Shown here: positions 1 through 7,971 of the stretch, one piece after another
How positions within the stretch are numbered: the stretch's first letter is position 1
How the letters are laid out: each line of letters begins with the position of its first letter
Origin: Bacteroidota bacterium
Lineage (GTDB): Bacteria > Bacteroidota > Bacteroidia > Bacteroidales > VadinHA17
NCBI GenBank assembly: GCA_011050615.1
Contig: DRFJ01000050.1
Location: 62,001-126,000 of the forward strand
Direction of reading: 5' to 3'
DNA length: 64,000 nucleotides
Notes under the pieces: model-generated
What the model saw: only the letters and a program-made list of their open reading frames with translations
Told to the model about the DNA's origin: nothing
The model's database searches: none
Translations under genes and position numbers: made by a program

Positions 1-129
1 TGGACACAGATTGCACCACGCTGGATGATAGTTACCCTCACCATATTGCTTGCAGGTGTCTGGGGACATTATCTGTTTGCTATAATAAGTATGATACGCA
101 TAAACCGGGATGGAAAGAGGTCCGAATAA
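1..129 (+). CDS. C-terminal fragment of a membrane protein
   Basis: The window opens inside an open frame that ends at a TAA. The 42 visible residues contain one clear hydrophobic helix (about residues 8-32) followed by a short basic, cytoplasm-like tail ending in KRSE. The next gene is a small c-type cytochrome 50 bases downstream on the same strand, so this could be the membrane anchor or quinol-oxidising subunit of the same electron-transfer module. That role is inference; the fragment alone does not identify the family. Confidence 0.6.
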   Translation, partial: WTQIAPRWMIVTLTILLAGVWGHYLFAIISMIRINRDGKRSE

Positions 130-179
130 TTTTTTGCATGATAATTGTACTATTAATAATAAATTAAAATTGAATTGTT

Positions 180-596
180 ATGAAAACACTTAGAATTTTT
201 ACTATTGGTCTGTTAATGACAGGATTGGGATTCGGATTAATCTCAATGACTCCTCAGCAAAAGAAAATGCCGGAGCCTTGGGAAGTTCCTGCCAAGTACA
301 AGAATATGGAAAATCCTGTTGAAGCCAACGCGGAAAGCATTCAGAAAGGTGAAGCCCTTTACAAGAGGTATTGTGCTTCATGTCACGGGAAAACAGGACT
401 GGGTGACGGTGTAAAAGCAAGAGCCCTTAAGACATTTGCCGGTGACTTTTCAGGTGATCTTTACCAGGACCAGACAGACGGTGAGCATTTCTACAAAACC
501 AAATTCGGACGCGGTGAAATGCCCGCTTATGAAAATAAAATTCCTGATGAGGATATATGGCACATGGTAAACTATATGCGTACCTTCAAAAAGTAA
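180..596 (+). CDS. monohaem c-type cytochrome
   Basis: A 138-residue exported cytochrome of class I type. An N-terminal hydrophobic stretch (about residues 5-23) looks like a signal peptide or anchor. A single haem-binding motif CASCH (C65, C68, H69) is followed by a GK-GLGDG segment usual in small cytochromes c, and M114 in RGEMPAYE is the probable distal haem ligand. The C-terminal helix (DEDIWHMVNYMRTF) matches the conserved last helix of the fold. It probably passes electrons in the periplasm to or from the membrane protein encoded just upstream. It needs the cytochrome c assembly protein encoded at 2903-6004. A hairpin terminator follows the stop codon. Confidence 0.9.
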   Translation: MKTLRIFTIGLLMTGLGFGLISMTPQQKKMPEPWEVPAKYKNMENPVEANAESIQKGEALYKRYCASCHGKTGLGDGVKARALKTFAGDFSGDLYQDQTDGEHFYKTKFGRGEMPAYENKIPDEDIWHMVNYMRTFKK

Positions 597-646
597 TACA
601 CGCATTAGCGTGAATTCGGACTGATAAACACGATTTCATCAGTGCT

Positions 647-677
647 GGCGCGGATTTCCAGGTCCGTGCCTTTTTTT
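647..677 (+). terminator. intrinsic terminator after the cytochrome gene
   Basis: An 8-base-pair stem, GGCGCGGA with TCCGTGCC (one G-U pair), an 8-base loop and a run of seven T. It lies 50 bases after the cytochrome stop codon and should end the transcript that enters from the left edge. Confidence 0.75.
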
Positions 678-773
678 ATTTTATAATCCCGCCTTGCCCG
701 GTGTAGTAAGGCCCGGTACCAGCGGGGCGGGCTAATAGTATAGCCCGGGCCACACCCCGGGGCAGAAGGGGAT
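678..773. repeat. GC-rich dyad between two terminators
   Basis: This 96-base stretch is much richer in G and C than its surroundings. CCCGCC (688-693) can pair with GGCGGG (726-731), and a second dyad GCCCGGGC lies around 742-749. It sits between two convergent terminators and codes for nothing visible. It resembles an extragenic palindromic element, but I found no second copy in this window. Confidence 0.35.
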
Positions 774-804
774 AAAAAAAAGAGACTGCCTTTAGGACAG
801 CCTC
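774..804 (-). terminator. intrinsic terminator of the multihaem cytochrome gene
   Basis: On the minus strand, GAGGCTGTCC pairs with GGCAGTCTC around a short loop and runs into eight T residues. It lies about 25 bases after the stop codon of the minus-strand gene. This stem type is common in Bacteroidota. Confidence 0.75.
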
Positions 805-829
805 CTTTATGTATGGTTGAGAATTATCA

Positions 830-1972
830 TTACTTTGTAATCCCGAACACAACTTCAAGGGTGTTCAGTAATACTGCTTCAGTATAATCCGGATTATGGA
901 AACCCAGGCTCCTGTCTTCTTCAATTGCCTGCCAGTTGGTGAAGGCTGCAAGATACTCTTCAGTCTGGTCAGCAATATTGGTTGAACTGGTGTGTACAAG
1001 ATAACCATCAGCATCCATCACACCGGCATTCTGGAGTTCTATCATCAGCTCTTCAAGTAGCCCTTCAATATTATCCTGAATACCTGCCAGGAGATTATCA
1101 AGGTCAAGTACCCCGTCGGGGGTATGACATGATGTACATGTTGAATTCCAGTTTGGAACAACTGATCCGTGATATACATAACCGAAATTAAATGTATGTC
1201 CGCCGGCCTGAGTGCCATAGGCATCATACATGTGGCAGCTTACACAGCCGTCTGAGGCGGTACCAACGAGGTGATTCTCTGCGCTTGGGTAAGTTGTTGA
1301 ACCTGTGAATTCATAAAGACCTTCCCCGACAAATATATTATATTGTGGTCCGTGGTGCAGTCCCCATCTGTATGTATCCGGAGTGAGAGTTGCTGTTCCC
1401 CCGTCATCCCAGTTGGCTAGCAGAGTCTGCGCCCTTCCCTGGTGGCAGCCGGTACACATATTGCCGGCACCTATGTCAACGGTGGTGGTAGTTGTACCGT
1501 CAACACTGTGCCATGCAACAGTAGCGTCGGTTTTCATCAGGTCCCAGTCATCCGTTGTGTAGGTATTATGAATATTATGGCAGGTGTAGCAATTGATCTG
1601 GTTGGGGTTGTCAACTGCTGCAGTTGTTCCCTTATTACCAATTGTTGATGAGAAGTCGCCTGCTGCATTAACTTCCAGGAAGCCCTGGCTGGTATGACAG
1701 GGAGCACAATCAGTACCGTTCCTTTCAGCATTACCACCCGTGGCATGTATCGATGCTTCCCACTGTGCTGAGGCAGCAGTAATAATCTGACTGTTGTCGT
1801 GGCATTCAATACAGCCTGCAGTGCCTGCCGGCCCCGTCGGCCCTGCCGGTCCTGTCGGTCCTGTCTGTCCTGTTGGCCCTTCAGGCCCCTGTGGCCCTTC
1901 AGGTCCCTCACATGCAGTGAAAGCAAAGATAAGACCGGCAAAAATCAAAGGTAAAAGTGATAGTCTCTTCAT
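830..1972 (-). CDS. collagen-like hexahaem c-type cytochrome lipoprotein
   Basis: A 380-residue secreted haem lipoprotein. The N-terminus is a lipoprotein signal with the lipobox FTAC, giving lipidated C21. Residues 23-52 are about ten Gly-X-Y triplets, mostly G-P-E and G-P-T/A, like a short collagen helix. Six CxxCH haem sites follow (H58, H93, H132, H177, H247, H283), spread over about 230 residues, with many extra His that could be distal ligands. The last 90 residues have no haem motif. Multihaem cytochromes of this spacing usually carry electrons across or outside the outer membrane; the collagen-like stalk would hold the haem domain away from the lipid anchor, which is inference. The gene is divergent from the FNR-like regulator and may share its control region. 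Confidence 0.88.
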   Translation of the reverse strand: MKRLSLLPLIFAGLIFAFTACEGPEGPQGPEGPTGQTGPTGPAGPTGPAGTAGCIECHDNSQIITAASAQWEASIHATGGNAERNGTDCAPCHTSQGFLEVNAAGDFSSTIGNKGTTAAVDNPNQINCYTCHNIHNTYTTDDWDLMKTDATVAWHSVDGTTTTTVDIGAGNMCTGCHQGRAQTLLANWDDGGTATLTPDTYRWGLHHGPQYNIFVGEGLYEFTGSTTYPSAENHLVGTASDGCVSCHMYDAYGTQAGGHTFNFGYVYHGSVVPNWNSTCTSCHTPDGVLDLDNLLAGIQDNIEGLLEELMIELQNAGVMDADGYLVHTSSTNIADQTEEYLAAFTNWQAIEEDRSLGFHNPDYTEAVLLNTLEVVFGITK

Positions 1973-2076
1973 AGGTTTAAAGTTTTAAATATGTTTATAT
2001 TCCTTCTTTTATTAAACTAATTGCAATGTAAGTATTTTTTTCCATTGTACTGTTTGTAACAGTATTGATCTTGTCC

Positions 2077-2108
2077 TTTGCGTTAAATGATAGTTTCTTA
2101 TATCTTTG
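2077..2108 (+). promoter_or_regulatory. Bacteroidota-type promoter of the FNR-like regulator gene
   Basis: TTTG at 2077-2080, a 20-base spacer, then TATCTTTG at 2101-2108. This matches the phylum consensus TTTG, 19-21 bases, TAnnTTTG. The transcription start should fall near 2114-2116, inside the FNR-like palindrome that follows. Confidence 0.7.
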
Positions 2109-2122
2109 TTGATAAATATCAA
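2109..2122. promoter_or_regulatory. FNR-like operator box
   Basis: TTGATAAATATCAA is a perfect palindrome of the form TTGAT-N4-ATCAA, the site known for FNR-type regulators. It abuts the -7 element and covers the predicted transcription start of the downstream regulator gene, a position usual for repression. It is also 137 bases upstream of the divergent hexahaem cytochrome gene, so it might act on both. Binding by the adjacent regulator is inference from its recognition helix. Confidence 0.65.
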
Positions 2123-2210
2123 CATGCAAAATGTTATTCAGCATTATCCTTGTTGATATCATAATTCACTTATGTAGTATAATTACGCTTTTAAAACGGG
2201 GAGTAAATCT

Positions 2211-2903
2211 ATGATAAAAACGAATATTTGTAATTGTATAGATTGTGAAGAGGGCTGGGCAAATTTCAAAGTACTGACGGAAGAAGAACTTGATTTACTT
2301 GAAAGAAGCAGGTATGAAGCGAATTTCAGACCGGGAGAAATGATTGTAAAACAATCATCTCCGGCCTCAAATGCAGTTTTCCTGCGCTCAGGCATGGCAA
2401 AAATATACATGGAAGGACAGGGACAGAAGAACTTGATTATTAACATTGTTAAACCGGGAAGAATGATAGTGGGGACTGGAATTTATACCGATTTAAGGCA
2501 TTCTTATTCGATTTCAAGTATTGATGAGGTAAAAGCCTGTTTCATCAGTGTTGAAGTAATAAGAAAATTATTCAGACAGAACAGAGACTTTGCGGATGGT
2601 ATTATTAAGGAAATTAGTATTATGTCCAATTTTTATCTCCATAAACTGCTGAGTATGACACAGAAAAAAATGCCTGGCCGTGTGGCTGAGGTTCTTTTGT
2701 ACCTTGCCGATGAAGTATTTTGTTCAGATGAATTCAAGCCCCTCCTTACCCGGCAGGAGCTGGCTGATATGGCCGGAATGGCCAAGGAGAGCATAGTCAG
2801 GATACTGAAGGATTTTTCAAATGAGGGGATAATATGTTCAGATTGTCCTGAAATAAAAATATTGAAGAAAGAAACACTTGAAATGATATCAGAAAACGGA
2901 TAA
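2211..2903 (+). CDS. Crp/Fnr-family regulator with a possible oxygen-sensing Fe-S cluster
   Basis: A 230-residue DNA-binding regulator. Residues about 20-140 form a cyclic-nucleotide-binding-like beta-roll, then a long dimer helix, then a winged helix-turn-helix (about 178-207). The N-terminus carries C7, C9 and C12 in CNCIDC, and C110 in KACFISVEV falls where FNR of E. coli has C122; these four could hold an iron-sulphur cluster. The recognition helix AKESIVRIL keeps the Glu and Arg (E193, R197) that FNR uses to read TTGAT. A matching palindrome lies in its own promoter. Its stop codon overlaps the start of the cytochrome c assembly gene by one base, so the two are co-transcribed. It probably controls anaerobic or redox genes; the cluster itself is unproven. 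Confidence 0.88.
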   Translation: MIKTNICNCIDCEEGWANFKVLTEEELDLLERSRYEANFRPGEMIVKQSSPASNAVFLRSGMAKIYMEGQGQKNLIINIVKPGRMIVGTGIYTDLRHSYSISSIDEVKACFISVEVIRKLFRQNRDFADGIIKEISIMSNFYLHKLLSMTQKKMPGRVAEVLLYLADEVFCSDEFKPLLTRQELADMAGMAKESIVRILKDFSNEGIICSDCPEIKILKKETLEMISENG

Positions 2904-5900
2904 TGTTACCTATGAAACTTAATTTTAAAATGCTTTTTTCACCCGTTTTTACGGGTGTTTTATTTGTGGTCTTTATTGTTGCAATGGCAGCAGCTACATT
3001 TATAGAGAATGATTTCGGAGCAGCATCGGCCAGCCAGATGGTTTATAACAGCAGATGGTTTGAGCTGATATTCCTCATGCTAGTCATTAACATGCTTGGG
3101 CAGGTCTTTATATATAAGCTCTATAAGAAGAAGAAAATCACCATTCTGATTTTTCACCTTTCATTCATCGTAATTATTGCAGGAGCTGCTATTACAAGAT
3201 ATACAGGCTACGAGGGAAGGGTTCATATACGTGAGGGACAGGCTGTTTCATACGGGCTGACAGGTGATGAATATATGGCAGTTAATGTTTATGACAGCAA
3301 GAACAGATTGCTATTGTCCCATAGAGAGAAAGTGATGGTTACAAATACTTCACTGGGAAGTTTCTACAGGGAAGAAAAAATTAACGAAACCCCTTTTTCG
3401 GTCAGATATTCAAGGTATATACCGAATGCCAGTGAAACTGTGGTTGATACTGAAGGGGGAAGACCAATGGCAGCTTTGCTTGTAACGAATGCGAGGAGAT
3501 TCCGTAAGGTGGTATACCTGGCAGAAGGAGACATTAAAATAGTTGATAAGCTGAAGATAGGCTTTGGTACGGATGAAAGTTGTGACCTGAATATAAGCCT
3601 GAAGGCTGATACTTTCATCGTCAGGTCGAATAAGGAACTCACTGGTATGAGTATGATGACACGGGAAATGATTACCATCCCTGCAGGAGAAGAGGCCCCT
3701 TTGAGGGAAATGCTTATTTACAGCACTCCCAATTACCGCATAGTCCCTCAAAAATTATCGCTGAGCGGAACAGTGGTGCCCGTAAGTCTAAATACGGAAA
3801 ATTCCCTTACCGGTAAGGATGCCTTCGAAATTGAACTCAGATACGGGACTGAGTTCAGAAAAATGTATGTATATGATGTTTACAACGGAGAAATTGATAC
3901 GGCTGAAACAAAAATTGGTTCTGACAGTTTTGTGTTAACATATGGACCGGAGAGGATAGAATTTCCTTTTTCTTTAATGCTGGAGGATTTTAAGCTGGAA
4001 AGGTACCCGGGTTCATCAAGCCCCTCCGGCTATCGCAGTGAAGTAGTTCTTGTCGATAAAGAACACAACGTTAACATGCCCTTTTCAATTTATATGAATA
4101 ATGTCCTGAAATACAGGGGTTACAGGTTTTATCAGTCGTCATATGACCCAGATGAAAAAGGAACCATACTGTCTGTTAACCATGATATGATGGGGATGCT
4201 TGTTACTTACTCGGGCTATGCCCTGCTCTTTGTTTTTATAATTCTTTCATTAATAAACAAAGATTCAGTCTTCCGCAGGGTGAAGCCGTCCCTCTGGAGG
4301 AATTCCGGGTCAAGATTGTTGGGACTTATCATAGCCTTCCTCGCAATCAACATTGGTGCCGGGGCAAATCCCTCCAAAATTATTTATGAAAAGAAGAAAG
4401 TGGATGAATTTGGCAGGGTACTGGTACAGGATCAGAAAGGGAGAACAAAGCCTCTTTATACCCTGAGCCATGACATCCTCAGAAAGATACACCGCAGTAA
4501 CACTTATAAGGGGCTTTCTCCCATGCAGGTCTTTACTGGCTTCAGTACAGACTTCCAGAACTGGAAGGATGAGCCACTGATAAAAGTATCGAATAAGGAT
4601 CTCAGAACAACAATAGGTATAACGGAAGAATATGTTTCAATAAGCCAGCTTGTTGATTTTGAAAAGGGCGAATACATGCTGGCCGGAATGATACAGGAGG
4701 CAGTTAATAAACCAGCCGGCGAAAGAGATAAGATGGATAAAGAGATAATAAAGGTTGACGAGAGGGTAAACATCGTAATGATGCTGGCAAGGGGTGAATT
4801 TTTCAGGCTTTTCCCGCTGAGGAATGGTACAGATAGCTGGGGTACACCATCGCAGGCTCTGCAGAATGCCCTGGATGAGAATGACAGCCTCTACATCAGC
4901 AATATCCTGTCTCTTTATACAGGTGCTCTGTATGAAGGTAAAACTACAGGTAACTATAATGAGGCCGATGAGTATCTGGAGTCACTGCTGAATTATCAGC
5001 GTAAATACGCCAGCTATGAATTACCATCGGAAAGCCAGGTCAGAGCGGAAATATTCTATTGCAAGTCCATGATTTTTGAACGCCTCTTTCCATATTATGC
5101 AACAACAGGCATTATAATGCTTGTTATACTCATTACAATGATAATCAGGGGAAAGACCGGCAGGACTTCCCTGGTAAGGGTCTTTTCAGGTCTTATACTT
5201 CTGGGTTTTGTATTCCATACAGCCGGGCTGGGTATACGATGGTATATATCAGGTCATTCACCTATGAGCAACGGGTATGAATCGATGCTTTTCATATCGT
5301 GGGTGACTGCTCTGGCAGGCCTGCTTTTCAGTCGCCGCTCTTCCCTCACCCTTGCTGCCACAGCAGTGCTGGCATCACTTACGCTCATGGTGGCCCATCT
5401 CAGTTTCATGGACCCGGAAATAACCAACCTGGTGCCCGTATTACAATCATACTGGCTGACACTGCATGTGTCAGTTATAACTGCCAGCTACGGCTTCCTC
5501 GGGCTGGGAGCCATCCTGGGGCTGGTGAATATGATACTTTTTGCCCTTAGCACTCCGGTGAACAGGAAGCACATCCTGAAAACGGTTGATGACCTTACAG
5601 TAATTAATTACCGCACACTCTCACTTGGACTGTATTTCTTAACAATAGGGACCTTCCTGGGTGCTGTGTGGGCAAATGAATCGTGGGGGAGGTACTGGGG
5701 ATGGGATCCCAAGGAAACATGGTCATTGATAACAATGATGGTTTACGCCTTTGTTATCCATTCAAGAAATATAAAAGCACTGAACAGCATTTTTTCCTTT
5801 AGTATATTGGCGGTATATGCCTTCTCCTCAGTGCTGATGACCTATTTCGGGGTAAATTATTACCTGTCGGGTTTGCATTCCTATGCCGGAGGTGACCCGG

Positions 5901-6004
5901 TTCCCATACCTGCTTTTGTATATATATCCATAGCTGTTTTACTGGCTCTGTCATTTTATTCCTACAGCAGGTATAACAGGATGGTCAAGGCCTTGTCGAC
6001 CTGA
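2903..6004 (+). CDS. ccsBA: fused cytochrome c assembly protein (ResB-CcsA type)
   Basis: A 1033-residue membrane protein that moves haem to the outer face of the membrane and attaches it to apocytochromes c (system II). The N-terminal half (to about residue 450) has ResB features: helices near residues 12-32, 50-70 and 80-100, a large periplasmic domain, and another helix near 430-450. The C-terminal half has a cluster of helices and the haem-handling WWD-type motif WGRYWGWDPKETW at about 928-940, flanked by conserved His in HTAGLGIRW and GLHSYAGG. The fusion of both subunits is usual in Bacteroidota. It starts at an ATG overlapping the upstream stop; a second ATG nine bases later is also possible. 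The neighbouring cytochromes are likely clients. Confidence 0.93.
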   Translation: MLPMKLNFKMLFSPVFTGVLFVVFIVAMAAATFIENDFGAASASQMVYNSRWFELIFLMLVINMLGQVFIYKLYKKKKITILIFHLSFIVIIAGAAITRYTGYEGRVHIREGQAVSYGLTGDEYMAVNVYDSKNRLLLSHREKVMVTNTSLGSFYREEKINETPFSVRYSRYIPNASETVVDTEGGRPMAALLVTNARRFRKVVYLAEGDIKIVDKLKIGFGTDESCDLNISLKADTFIVRSNKELTGMSMMTREMITIPAGEEAPLREMLIYSTPNYRIVPQKLSLSGTVVPVSLNTENSLTGKDAFEIELRYGTEFRKMYVYDVYNGEIDTAETKIGSDSFVLTYGPERIEFPFSLMLEDFKLERYPGSSSPSGYRSEVVLVDKEHNVNMPFSIYMNNVLKYRGYRFYQSSYDPDEKGTILSVNHDMMGMLVTYSGYALLFVFIILSLINKDSVFRRVKPSLWRNSGSRLLGLIIAFLAINIGAGANPSKIIYEKKKVDEFGRVLVQDQKGRTKPLYTLSHDILRKIHRSNTYKGLSPMQVFTGFSTDFQNWKDEPLIKVSNKDLRTTIGITEEYVSISQLVDFEKGEYMLAGMIQEAVNKPAGERDKMDKEIIKVDERVNIVMMLARGEFFRLFPLRNGTDSWGTPSQALQNALDENDSLYISNILSLYTGALYEGKTTGNYNEADEYLESLLNYQRKYASYELPSESQVRAEIFYCKSMIFERLFPYYATTGIIMLVILITMIIRGKTGRTSLVRVFSGLILLGFVFHTAGLGIRWYISGHSPMSNGYESMLFISWVTALAGLLFSRRSSLTLAATAVLASLTLMVAHLSFMDPEITNLVPVLQSYWLTLHVSVITASYGFLGLGAILGLVNMILFALSTPVNRKHILKTVDDLTVINYRTLSLGLYFLTIGTFLGAVWANESWGRYWGWDPKETWSLITMMVYAFVIHSRNIKALNSIFSFSILAVYAFSSVLMTYFGVNYYLSGLHSYAGGDPVPIPAFVYISIAVLLALSFYSYSRYNRMVKALST

Positions 6005-6028
6005 TTGTATCCCACATGATAAGGTTAA

Positions 6029-6307
6029 GGCTCCACCATAGCCGGATATGCCGATCCGGAGGGGATAATAATTGATAATGAGTACTGGATCTTCCCTGCC
6101 AGGTCTGACCAGTACAGTGATTCTGTTACAGTGACCCATTTTACGGGACAACAACTTAATGTCAGGACTAATGCTATTAATAAGCAATACGGAGGAATAG
6201 GTGTTGCAGTTGCGGATAATCCCGGCGGCCTTTTCAGAGATGACCTGGGGAAGCCGGCTGCCTGCGGCAGCCAACGGTTTTTTGTTTCATATGGCTTATG
6301 CCGGTAA
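6029..6307 (+). pseudogene. relic of a family 43 glycoside hydrolase
   Basis: A 92-codon open frame without a start codon. It begins with the first blade of a GH43 beta-propeller (YADPEGIIIDNEYWIFPARS; the Asp of ADP is the catalytic base in that family). It then jumps to a later conserved block (GGIGVAVADNPGG followed by FRDDLGKP). In whole GH43 enzymes these blocks are separated by a longer stretch, so an internal deletion is likely, and everything after the second block, including the catalytic acid, is gone. The frame runs into the 17-base inverted repeat. The assignment is from memory of GH43 sequences and is not searched. Confidence 0.5.
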
Positions 6308-6333
6308 ACTGTCAACGCCATATGAAACAAAAA
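6279..6333. repeat. 17-base perfect inverted repeat
   Basis: TTTTTGTTTCATATGGC at 6279-6295 is repeated in reverse complement at 6317-6333, with a 21-base loop. It truncates the glycosidase relic and touches the next hairpin. It could be a terminator for transcripts in either direction or the scar of a small mobile element. Confidence 0.6.
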
Positions 6334-6359
6334 GCCGGCACAATCAAACTGTGCCGGCT
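6327..6359 (-). terminator. terminator downstream of tRNA-His
   Basis: Read on the minus strand: AGCCGGCAC, a 9-base loop, GTGCCGGCT, then TTTTTG. A 9-base-pair perfect stem with a T-run begins 11 bases after the tRNA 3' end. Confidence 0.75.
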
Positions 6360-6370
6360 TCAAGGGTTTG

Positions 6371-6445
6371 GGTGAAAGATGGGATTCGAACCCACGACCC
6401 CTGGAACCACAATCCAGTGCTCTAACCAACTGAGCTACATTCACC
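6371..6445 (-). tRNA. tRNA-His (anticodon GTG)
   Basis: The minus strand folds as a cloverleaf: acceptor GTGAATG with CTTTCAC (one U-U mismatch), D-arm with TAGCTCAGTTGGTTAGAGCA, anticodon stem CTGGA/TCCAG around TTGTGGT, and a T-arm with GTTCGAATC. The anticodon is GTG. A G lies just before position 1 and a C is the discriminator, giving the G-1:C73 pair that marks histidine tRNA. A full CCA end is not encoded. Confidence 0.95.
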
Positions 6446-6500
6446 ATGTACGGAATGCAAAGAAAATGCAAAAAAATTATATTACAAAATTTTAGGGCTT

Positions 6501-6533
6501 TTTGCAGTACTCATTGTTCAATTATTATCTTTG
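6501..6533 (+). promoter_or_regulatory. Bacteroidota-type promoter of the flippase gene
   Basis: TTTG at 6501-6504, a 21-base spacer and TATCTTTG at 6526-6533. The start of transcription would be near 6540, leaving a leader of about 85 bases. Confidence 0.65.
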
Positions 6534-6624
6534 CACGGTTCCCCATAAAATGAACCAGGGATGAGTTTTCTTAATCAGCCTTTGATACTGCCCTTCTTTC
6601 ACTAAAATAAAGCAAGAGAATATT

Positions 6625-7971
6625 TTGGCAAAACCAAAATTCATAAACAATATTTCCGGCCTGCAACTGTTTCAGTTACTTCGTTTTGTAGTATTTTTTA
6701 TAATCAGCATCGTCTTTACAAAAAGTCATCTCACTCCTGCAGAGATAGGTTCATGGGAAATGTTCATGTTTATTGCCAGTTTCATGAGTTTTTTCTGGGT
6801 AACAGGAATAATACAATCCTTACTGTCATTATATAACAGGAACCGCTCGTTCAGAAGACTGGGTGAAAATATAAGCGAGAAATCTCCCGAGATTTTTAAT
6901 GCCTTCCTCTTGCTTCTGGCTTTCAGCCTTATGTTTTTTTTAACAGGCCATGCCCTGAAATACAACTTCTCGGTTTACGGGAATACCGGGAGTACTCCCT
7001 ACCTGAACCTGCTGCTGCTATATTTATTCCTGAGCAGCCCTGTTTGCCTTATAGAATATATTTACCTTCTGATGAATCGTCCACACCGGATATTCCAGTA
7101 TGGCATTTATACATTTTTGGCACAACTGTTATTCATTATTGTGCCCATACTGGCGGGTAAGGATATAATATGGGCCATATACGGATTACTACTGATAAGC
7201 CTGGTGAGATGGGTATGGCTCATAATGCTTCTTTTCAGGTATTCAGAGTTCAGGATATCCCTCGATTTCATGAAGGAGCATCTTAAACTGGGCTGGCCAT
7301 TGATAATTACCTCGCTTATAAGCGGGTCAGCTCAATACATTGACGGTATCATTGTATCAGCTCATTTTGATGACCCGGGTATGTTTGCTATTTTCAGGTA
7401 TGGGGCCAAGGAATTTCCCGTGGTGATGATGCTGGCCACAGGCCTCAGCAATGCAATGCTGCCCCAGTTCGGTACAAGGGCAAAGATCAGGGAATCGCTT
7501 GAGGTCATTAAAAAGAAATCACGCAACCTGATGCACTACCTTTTCCCCATGGCAATGCTGGTATTGCTGTTTGCACGATGGTTGTACCCCCGGATGTTCA
7601 CTCCTGATTTTATGCGGAGTGCCGATATATTTATGATTTATATAATGCTTGTCATACCGAGGTTATTATTCCCCCAGACAATTATTATCGGGAGAAAAAG
7701 GACAGGTGTGGCAATGAGTGCAGCCATTTTTGAGCTTGCCCTGAATATCCCCCTCAGTTTATGGCTTGTAAAAGATTACGGGGCTGTTGGTGTTGCTCTT
7801 GCAACTTTTGCTGTGTATTTTATGAGTAAATTATACATGGCGGGCTACCTATGGGTAAAAATGAAGATAAAACCCGGTGAATATATACCACTTATGACAT
7901 TCTTTATCTATTCCGTATTATTAACAATTTTGTTCGTTCTTATTGACCACAGGATAATAGATATCAATTAA
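6625..7971 (+). CDS. Wzx-like polysaccharide flippase
   Basis: A 448-residue integral membrane protein with about 12-14 predicted helices spread over its whole length and almost no soluble domain, the pattern of the MATE/polysaccharide-exporter superfamily. Such proteins flip lipid-linked oligosaccharides to the periplasmic face for O-antigen or capsule assembly. The start is a TTG at 6625: the first in-frame ATG lies well inside the first helices, while the frame from the TTG gives a short basic N-terminus (AKPKF) before the first helix. No glycosyltransferases adjoin it, so its substrate is unknown. It stands alone behind its own promoter. Confidence 0.82.
   Translation: MAKPKFINNISGLQLFQLLRFVVFFIISIVFTKSHLTPAEIGSWEMFMFIASFMSFFWVTGIIQSLLSLYNRNRSFRRLGENISEKSPEIFNAFLLLLAFSLMFFLTGHALKYNFSVYGNTGSTPYLNLLLLYLFLSSPVCLIEYIYLLMNRPHRIFQYGIYTFLAQLLFIIVPILAGKDIIWAIYGLLLISLVRWVWLIMLLFRYSEFRISLDFMKEHLKLGWPLIITSLISGSAQYIDGIIVSAHFDDPGMFAIFRYGAKEFPVVMMLATGLSNAMLPQFGTRAKIRESLEVIKKKSRNLMHYLFPMAMLVLLFARWLYPRMFTPDFMRSADIFMIYIMLVIPRLLFPQTIIIGRKRTGVAMSAAIFELALNIPLSLWLVKDYGAVGVALATFAVYFMSKLYMAGYLWVKMKIKPGEYIPLMTFFIYSVLLTILFVLIDHRIIDIN

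Larger units (their letters stand above)
6005..6370. other. gene-free stretch with a gene relic and stacked inverted repeats
   Basis: There is no intact gene between the cytochrome assembly gene and tRNA-His. The left two thirds hold a decayed glycosidase reading frame (6029-6307). The right third holds three successive perfect inverted repeats: GGCTGCC/GGCAGCC at 6256-6272, a 17-base pair at 6279-6333, and AGCCGGCAC/GTGCCGGCT at 6333-6359. The last is the terminator of the tRNA gene. Confidence 0.6.

Noticed and set aside
1537..1941. 134-codon minus-strand open frame inside the hexahaem cytochrome gene
   Set aside because: It is an out-of-frame product of the repetitive Gly-Pro codons and lacks a signal or known motif.
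2151..2164. Second FNR-like box (TTGATATCATAATT)
   Set aside because: Only the left half matches; the right half is not ATCAA at the correct distance.
6025..6471. 148-codon minus-strand open frame over the tRNA-His region
   Set aside because: It reads through the tRNA gene, its terminator and the antisense of the glycosidase relic; the peptide shows no family features.
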